Positions 61,001 to 64,000 of a stretch of 64,000 nucleotides of DNA are shown piece by piece. Position numbers and translations under genes: made by a program. Position 1 is the stretch's first letter, and each line of letters opens with the position of its first letter. Under the pieces are notes generated by a model, which saw only the letters and a program-made list of their open reading frames with translations, did no database searches and was not told the origin of the DNA. This DNA comes from Siderastrea siderea (taxonomy: Eukaryota > Cnidaria > Anthozoa > Scleractinia > Rhizangiidae). The stretch lies in assembly GCA_964030785.1 (NCBI GenBank), contig OZ034968.1, forward strand, positions 74,880,427 to 74,944,426. Direction: 5' to 3'.

Positions 61001-62164
61001 TCCCTGACATTGTTTTAGCTTTGGCTGAACCAAAAAAAAAAAAAACAAAAAAACAAAAAACAAAAATGAGGGAGAGCATGATTTGCCTATTCATAAAAAC
61101 AACAGGCTGCTGACAAAAATTGTAGGGCCCCCTCACTGTCATTTTCACCCAGCAAGAACAATGAGTAGTTTATGTCTTTTCTTCTGTCTTAACCTAGTGA
61201 AAATAACAGCAGTGAAGATGGTACTTGTCGTTCACTGTGGGTGGGAAACATCAACCCAGAAGAAGTCAGTGAAAGGCATTTGCTGCAGCTCTTTAGCAGA
61301 TGTGGCCGGGTTGACAATGTACGGATTCTCCCCAAAAGATTTTGTGCTTTTGTCAACTACGAAAAAGCTGAAGCTGCTGCTATTGCACTCGAAAAATTAC
61401 AAGTAAGTTGATAGTTTACTGAGTTCTTGTTTGTTTACTTGTGAGCGTGCCCTTGTTTTTCTTTGAGCTTGTTTATTGCTGTTGTTGTTTACATTTGGAC
61501 GGGGGTTTTACGGTTTGCTACTGACATTGTTCATATACGTTGTACTGAATTCACTCACTAGAGTTATCAGCTGGGAGGTGAGGCAATACTGCTGAGATAC
61601 CCTAACAACACAGGATCACCAGGAAGTCAAGCCATCTCTTCTAACACGAACCCTGTGGCCCCTCTTAAAAAGAAACAACAGGATGGGTAAGTGGTGCCAG
61701 GAGTGTTAAATTGTCTGTTTCTTTATTAAGTTTCTTTGTGTTTGTCTGTTTGACCGGTCTGTCTCTCTGTAGTTCTATTTGTGTAATAATTGCTGCTTTA
61801 TTGCATTTATTTCATTGTTTCCATTGTTTGTGGCCCTTCAGTTGTGGGTGACGACTTAAATTGTGACAGTTGCAGTAAAAGCCATGGAATACTTCTCTCT
61901 TGTATTGTTGTTTTCGTAAACGTACCTAGTGAAAAGGGTGGTCTCAATGTGTGCTTCCTTCTCTTAACCAGGGATGCAAGCAAGTTATCAGGCCCAGTCA
62001 ATGGAGACGAATGCTATTTCTGGCGCACCACCGGTTGTTATTTTGCAGAGAAATGCCGATTCAGACATCTTCCAGAGAGTAAAGGCATAGACTTGAAAAG
62101 AGTGGAGGCAAAATATGGGGGAAAATTACGGGTGACACAACCACCAAACAAGGATAACAGTTGA
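40044..62164 (+). CDS. TTC31: TTC31-like protein with J domain, TPR, UBA-like, RRM and CCCH modules
   Basis: Exons: 40044-40092, 41329-41420, 44849-44923, 45593-45638, 45804-45953, 50763-50794, 51244-51327, 51709-51777, 53312-53511, 53973-54003, 55552-55759, 56285-56375, 58211-58352, 58859-58963, 59637-59727, 60617-60686, 61198-61402, 61562-61686, 61972-62164. Total 2058 nt (685 residues plus TGA), all phases consistent, all GT-AG. Order: J domain with HPD at 35-37; acidic run (about 90-120); Lys/Glu coil (149-199); Ser/Asn/Thr-rich linker (200-345); TPRs (346-458); UBA-like pair (459-488); RRM (about 524-592); CCCH finger (about 635-660). The Lys/Glu coil and TPR block (RFFGNRSYCYDRMGQYEKAL) resemble human TTC31 as I recall it; that protein lacks the J, RRM and zinc-finger parts. 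J plus TPR suggests Hsp70 contact and RRM plus CCCH suggests RNA binding; the actual function is unknown. No signal peptide or membrane segment. The symbol is by similarity of part of the protein. Confidence 0.88.
41639..42914. mobile_element. TIR element with GTGTGGTTCCAG ends
   Basis: GTGTGGTTCCAGAAAATATC and its inverse complement bound a 1276-bp segment; the arms continue through CCATACCCCCACCACGGAGG and C-rich CTCCGGATTTTCC words. AAT flanks both ends as a possible 3-bp target duplication. No transposase was recognised. It lies in intron 2 of the TTC31-like gene. Confidence 0.8.
42915..44139. other. Intron 2 of the TTC31-like gene, central part
   Basis: No exon was recognised here. A 64-codon minus-strand frame at 43364-43558 has even amino-acid composition but no similarity I can name. 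Confidence 0.35.
44140..44740 (+). repeat. Dispersed repeat, copy 1 of 2
   Basis: TTTCACCTTCTCGTCCAGT, GACAAACAAACTAAA, GTTGAAACTTCGGAC, GGCAAGTTCTACGAT, and CAGCCTTGAGAAAAAA occur in the same order at 49815-50190. It is an unclassified interspersed repeat in intron 2. Confidence 0.7.
45151..45200. repeat. 50-bp near-palindrome of CTCGTCTCG words
   Basis: CTCTCGAGACGAGA (45151-45164) and TCTCGTCTCGAGAG (45187-45200) are perfect inverted arms; the 22-bp centre is itself nearly palindromic around TCGCGA. It should extrude as a cruciform or RNA hairpin. Confidence 0.85.
45997..49812 (+). repeat. Tandem duplication of a 2-kb unit in intron 5
   Basis: Copy 1 runs from about 45997 to 47996 and copy 2 from 47997 to 49812, starting with the same AACCGACGAAGTCGAGTTAG at a spacing of exactly 2000 bp. 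Both end in GCATTGCGGGCCTATGTTT. Copy 2 lost about 131 bp near 48118 and about 203 bp at 48511, and carries about 180 bp extra at 49385-49567. Each copy also holds an internal duplicate: landmarks 46836 and 47103, 267 bp apart, and their equivalents near 48511 and 48772. Divergence between copies is small. No open frame was recognised as a known protein. Confidence 0.85.
49815..50190 (+). repeat. Dispersed repeat, copy 2 of 2
   Basis: Shorter and diverged copy of the repeat at 44140-44740, in the same orientation, directly abutting the end of the 2-kb tandem unit. Confidence 0.7.
50193..50598. mobile_element. TTAA-flanked inverted-repeat element, copy 2
   Basis: Ends TTAAGGACAGTACCTC and GAGGCACCGTCCTTAA match those at 7328-8655, and the sub-terminal GATCTTAGCAAGGG and CCCTTGCTAAGA words pair. 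At 406 bp it lacks the extra internal 0.9 kb of copy 1. Confidence 0.8.
51244..51777 (+). other. Lys/Glu charged helix (exons 7-8)
   Basis: Two exons encode an alternating Lys/Arg and Glu segment (ELIEEEERDRKKAEKRR, then RNKERKREKERE), expected to form a long single helix or coiled coil. A like segment precedes the TPRs in TTC31. Confidence 0.75.
51532..51596. repeat. GAT-rich microsatellite
   Basis: GAT repeats with GGT and AAT variants in intron 7 of the TTC31-like gene. Confidence 0.9.
52423..52603. mobile_element. Hairpin-forming short repeat
   Basis: ATCATAAACAATTCTTTT with TTCCTCAAACTG pairs with CAGTTTGAGGAATGC and AAAAGAATTGTTTATGA; arms of about 35 bp with mismatches, in intron 8. 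Confidence 0.65.
54050..54333. mobile_element. Mutator-like MITE with 9-bp duplication
   Basis: TTGTTGCCT flanks both sides (54041-54049 and 54334-54342). The inverted arms share CCTGA-AAAACAGC near the tips and GAGGTCGCCACT further in. A second inner pair (ACCAATCAGAA/TTCTGATTGGT) makes almost the whole 284 bp self-complementary. A 9-bp duplication points to Mutator-like transposition. It lies in intron 10. Confidence 0.75.
54698..54995. repeat. Two adjoining hairpins
   Basis: Perfect 23-bp inverted arms ending in TATAGACAAGAGT lie at 54698-54720 and 54859-54881. Directly after, ATTACACAGTGGC/GAAGATATGAAT at 54886-54912 pairs with 54957-54992. Both are in intron 10. Confidence 0.8.
55112..55389. 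mobile_element. MITE with AGGTGGTTTT ends
   Basis: AGGTGGTTTTGTTTTTTGGC then TCCAAACTG, TTCAATTTTTTGCATGGG pair with the inverse complement at the right end (CCCATGCAAAAATTGAAGC, CAGTTTGGAGC, AAAACCGCCT). It sits in intron 10, about 160 bp before exon 11. Confidence 0.8.
55891..56068. mobile_element. Short MITE with CAGGGCTGTC ends and CCATA flanks
   Basis: CAGGGCTGTCGTCAGAAGCC pairs with GGCTTCTTCACGGC/ATGACAGCCCTG. CCATA directly flanks both ends (5 bp), in the manner of the hAT copy at 14638. It is in intron 11. Confidence 0.65.
56641..58120 (+). mobile_element. Head-to-tail dimer of a repeat element in intron 12
   Basis: Two copies abut at 57040/57041. Both start with the same 130-bp block (56641-56770 and 57041-57170, identical as read) and end with the same 134-bp block (56907-57040 and 57987-58120), ending TTAACCTCAT after the hairpin GGTTAAATACATTTAACC. 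Copy 1 is 400 bp with a short interior; copy 2 is 1080 bp and holds an 87-bp tandem array. Element class is unknown. Confidence 0.8.
57699..57986 (+). repeat. 87-bp tandem array inside the dimer
   Basis: GCACTCTAGCTCCT recurs at 57699, 57760, 57847 and 57934; the last two intervals are 87 bp, the first is shortened to 61 bp. Confidence 0.85.
59050..59345 (+). mobile_element. tRNA-derived SINE
   Basis: GTGTAGTGGTTAGG is an A-box-like start; the B box is degenerate (GGTGGATTTGAGGCC). The body has CAGACAAGAAACTTGACTT, GTATAAATGGGTACTGGC and GGATCCCATCCAGGGGGG, a body I recall from coral SINEs. It is in intron 14 and differs from the SINE at 35240. Confidence 0.7.
59637..59727 (+). other. UBA-like helix pair (exon 15)
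   Basis: EMGFPQSESEAAIQAFG and AALEALLAGK follow the MGF-x-x-AL pattern of ubiquitin-associated domains, but only about 30 residues are present, shorter than the usual 40. Ubiquitin binding is inferred. Confidence 0.55.
60161..60401. mobile_element. MITE with GTTTCTCGAAAGTCC ends
   Basis: GGGCCTGTTTCTCGAAAGTC with TAACTTTTCGGGCC pairs with GGCCTGAAAAGTTATC and GGGACTTTCGAGAAACGGGA. About 40-bp arms, in intron 15. Confidence 0.85.
61198..61686 (+). other. RRM domain (exons 17-18)
   Basis: SLWVGNI is RNP2 and RFCAFVNY is RNP1, at the expected spacing, with LLQLFSRCGRVDNVRI as helix 1/strand 2 and ALEKLQ...LGGEAILLRYP completing the fold. The RNP1 aromatic positions needed for RNA stacking (F and F/Y) are kept. 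Confidence 0.88.
61972..62164 (+). other. CCCH zinc finger and C-terminus (exon 19)
   Basis: CYFWRTTGCYFAEKCRFRH fits C-x7-C-x5-C-x3-H, a typical RNA-binding CCCH finger. A basic tail (KRVEAKYGGKLRV) follows before TGA. Confidence 0.85.
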
Positions 62165-62753
62165 CTTACAGAACCTGTGTTGTGAATGGCGACAGCTCAG
62201 CTGTCGTTATAAGAAGAAATGGCTTAACTATAAAACAAAATTTATTGAACTACAAAAATGTCAGATGCAACTATGATTGTTTAATTAAACGTTTTTACGT
62301 TTTGGTTAGAGCTACTGTTGTACTGTTTTGTGCACTTTCTGCTCTTTCAGTTCTCGCATTCTTTTCTTTTGCTTCCCATGTCTTTCACTCCTTCTTCTTG
62401 CCGTTTTGTTAATATGATCCTGTCTTGTTTCACAACACCCAGGAAATCCCCATTTCCTGGCCTCTTTGTTTCTTTCCTTCCCTGAGCCTTTCTGGCTCTT
62501 TCCCATCCTCTTTGCTCTAGTCTCCCACCTTCCTAGATTATCCTGTCTCCAGTGACCTGGAACATCCTGTTTCCTGTTTTATTTGTCCCTTCCCCCACCC
62601 ACCTTTCTCAGCCTTTGGTCCACTCCCAATCTCCCCCACCTTCCCACCCTTATGTAGATTCTCCTGGCTTGTTCTCATTTCAGCAATGGAATCCCGTTTA
62701 CCGACCTCTACCCCCACCCCATCCCCTCTTCTTCTATTGTCCTACAGTTAACA

Positions 62754-62759
62754 AATAAA
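62754..62759 (+). terminator. Polyadenylation signal AATAAA of the TTC31-like gene
   Basis: A canonical AATAAA lies 590 bp past the stop codon, on the right strand. The untranslated region before it is rich in T and C. Confidence 0.55.
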
Positions 62760-62764
62760 ATTTA

Positions 62765-63399
62765 CCCAAATGCCTGGGGAATCTGTTTGTACCTATGAAT
62801 TTCTGCAACACTTGACAGGCGAACAAATCACCTTAAGTTCCAGGTTACTAACTTTTGCGACTAGTTTTAGTGCAAGCTATTTTTTGGTGACTTGCTAAAA
62901 ATTAGTTGTTCCATTAATTTGTGGTCGTTGAATGTACACTGTTTTGTGTTTGAAAAAATAGAAGGAAAAATAGGCTTAACCAATTCAAAGCTTCTTTTCA
63001 TTCCAGTAATGCCGTGTACGTAGGGTTATTAAGTTTGCACAACATAGACGTGATTTATTTCAATGGTCAGGTGCAAAATAACTGAGCAAGCTTTCAAGCA
63101 TTTACTTTGTTTCTCCTGTGCTCTTTACTGTTGGTGTTTCCAACCATTTTTGCAATGTTTGTTGTTTTCTATTTGCTTATAACTAAACTTATGATTATTA
63201 ATTTCAAATAAGGACAAGGCTGGGCAGCCTGACAGATGTCACCTCGCTTGTTCTTTTGGTTTCCATTGTTGTATTTTGGCTTTTACACCTTTTTTCCTGG
63301 ACCCTCAACGCAGCTAGCAACTCGGTACTTTTCGTAAGACTTGTCCTGCTTCATTACGTGTCAGTGGATTTTATATCAATTTCCAAGTAGGTGCTAATG
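62765..63399. other. 3' flank, nothing recognised
   Basis: AT-rich sequence beyond the candidate polyadenylation signal, with no supported gene or repeat. Confidence 0.4.
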
Positions 63400-63791
63400 C
63401 CGTAATGATTTGATTTAGTGCTTGGGGCACCAATTTACTTTTAGGTTCCTCAAGGAAGGGCACTTATTGGAGAGGGGGCGCTCAAAGGCTAAGCATAAAC
63501 ACCGGACACAATAACTGTAACGATACAGGTTTGCATTGGCTGAAAAGCATTCGCTTGCCTATTGACAGTCTGTATTTTCAATATTACATGCACTTTCAAG
63601 TGAAAAAGAATACTGTGTAATTCACTTGTCTAATCAGTATATCTTCATTGCCACTTTTTCAAAAGGGGTGTTTACTGAATGGGGGCAATTATTCGAATAG
63701 AGGTGCTTATAAACAAAACTAAACTCAAGGGAGGCATTTATTAGAAAGGGGGCACTTACTGGAAGGAAGGTGCCAAATCAAGTCATTACGG
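63400..63791. mobile_element. MITE with CCGTAATGA-TTGATT ends
   Basis: CCGTAATGATTTGATTTAG pairs with AAATCAAGTCATTACGG, followed inward by GGGGCACC and GGTGCC. The interior repeats GGGCACTTATTGGAGAGGGG-like words in several places. 392 bp, in the 3' flank of the TTC31-like gene. Confidence 0.7.
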
Positions 63792-64000
63792 TACTTCAGA
63801 AAATCATTTTTTTTTTGTTGCTGATACAAAATTTTCCAGACAGCTTGATCAAAACACCACTGGATCAGTGGGCAAAACATATCTGATAGAAGAACAAACT
63901 GGTCAAAATCCACATTCATAGGGCATACCTAAATAACCTACACAAGGGAGTACTCCTCAGTGGCAGGTAACCTGCAACTAATGCAGCGACGTAAACAAAG

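Overview
This is a eukaryotic window: short exons with GT-AG introns (one GC-AG), AT-rich non-coding DNA and many short inverted-repeat elements. The dispersed repeats look like families I associate with stony-coral genomes: tRNA-derived SINEs, a MITE with GCGCCGATCAATT ends, one with GTGTGGTTCCAG ends and one with GTTTCTCGAAAGTCC ends. Together with the animal gene content, an anthozoan, probably a scleractinian coral, is the best guess. This rests on recall and was not checked by a search.

Three genes were assembled by hand by following reading phase across splice sites. (1) A TACC family gene on the minus strand, 13551 down to the left window edge: 11 coding exons, ending where the C-terminal TACC coiled coil begins. 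(2) An ARMH3 (C10orf76) ortholog on the minus strand, 39512 down to 22926: 26 coding exons and 676 codons, apparently complete. (3) A TTC31-like gene on the plus strand, 40044 to 62164: 19 coding exons and 685 codons, encoding J domain, acidic stretch, Lys/Glu coil, TPRs, UBA-like helix pair, RRM and CCCH finger. In all three models every intron phase closes. ARMH3 and the TTC31-like gene are head to head with 531 bp between their start codons, so they probably share a promoter.

Layout: 1-13551 TACC with MITEs in its introns. 13552-22925 is intergenic and holds a decayed hAT transposon (14638-16552), an element with iterated termini (18439-19001), a (CCCGTA)7 array and a MITE. 22926-39512 is ARMH3. 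39513-40043 is the shared promoter. 40044-62164 is the TTC31-like gene, whose introns hold a 2-kb tandem duplication (about 45997-49812), a head-to-tail dimer of another element (56641-58120) and many hairpin-forming MITEs. 62165-64000 is 3' flank with one more inverted-repeat element.

The genes do not form an operon or pathway. By family knowledge TACC acts at centrosomes and spindle microtubules, ARMH3 at the Golgi with PI4KB and GBF1, and the TTC31-like protein combines chaperone-type (J, TPR) and RNA-binding (RRM, CCCH) modules with no assigned function. I found no rRNA, CRISPR array, or functional tRNA.
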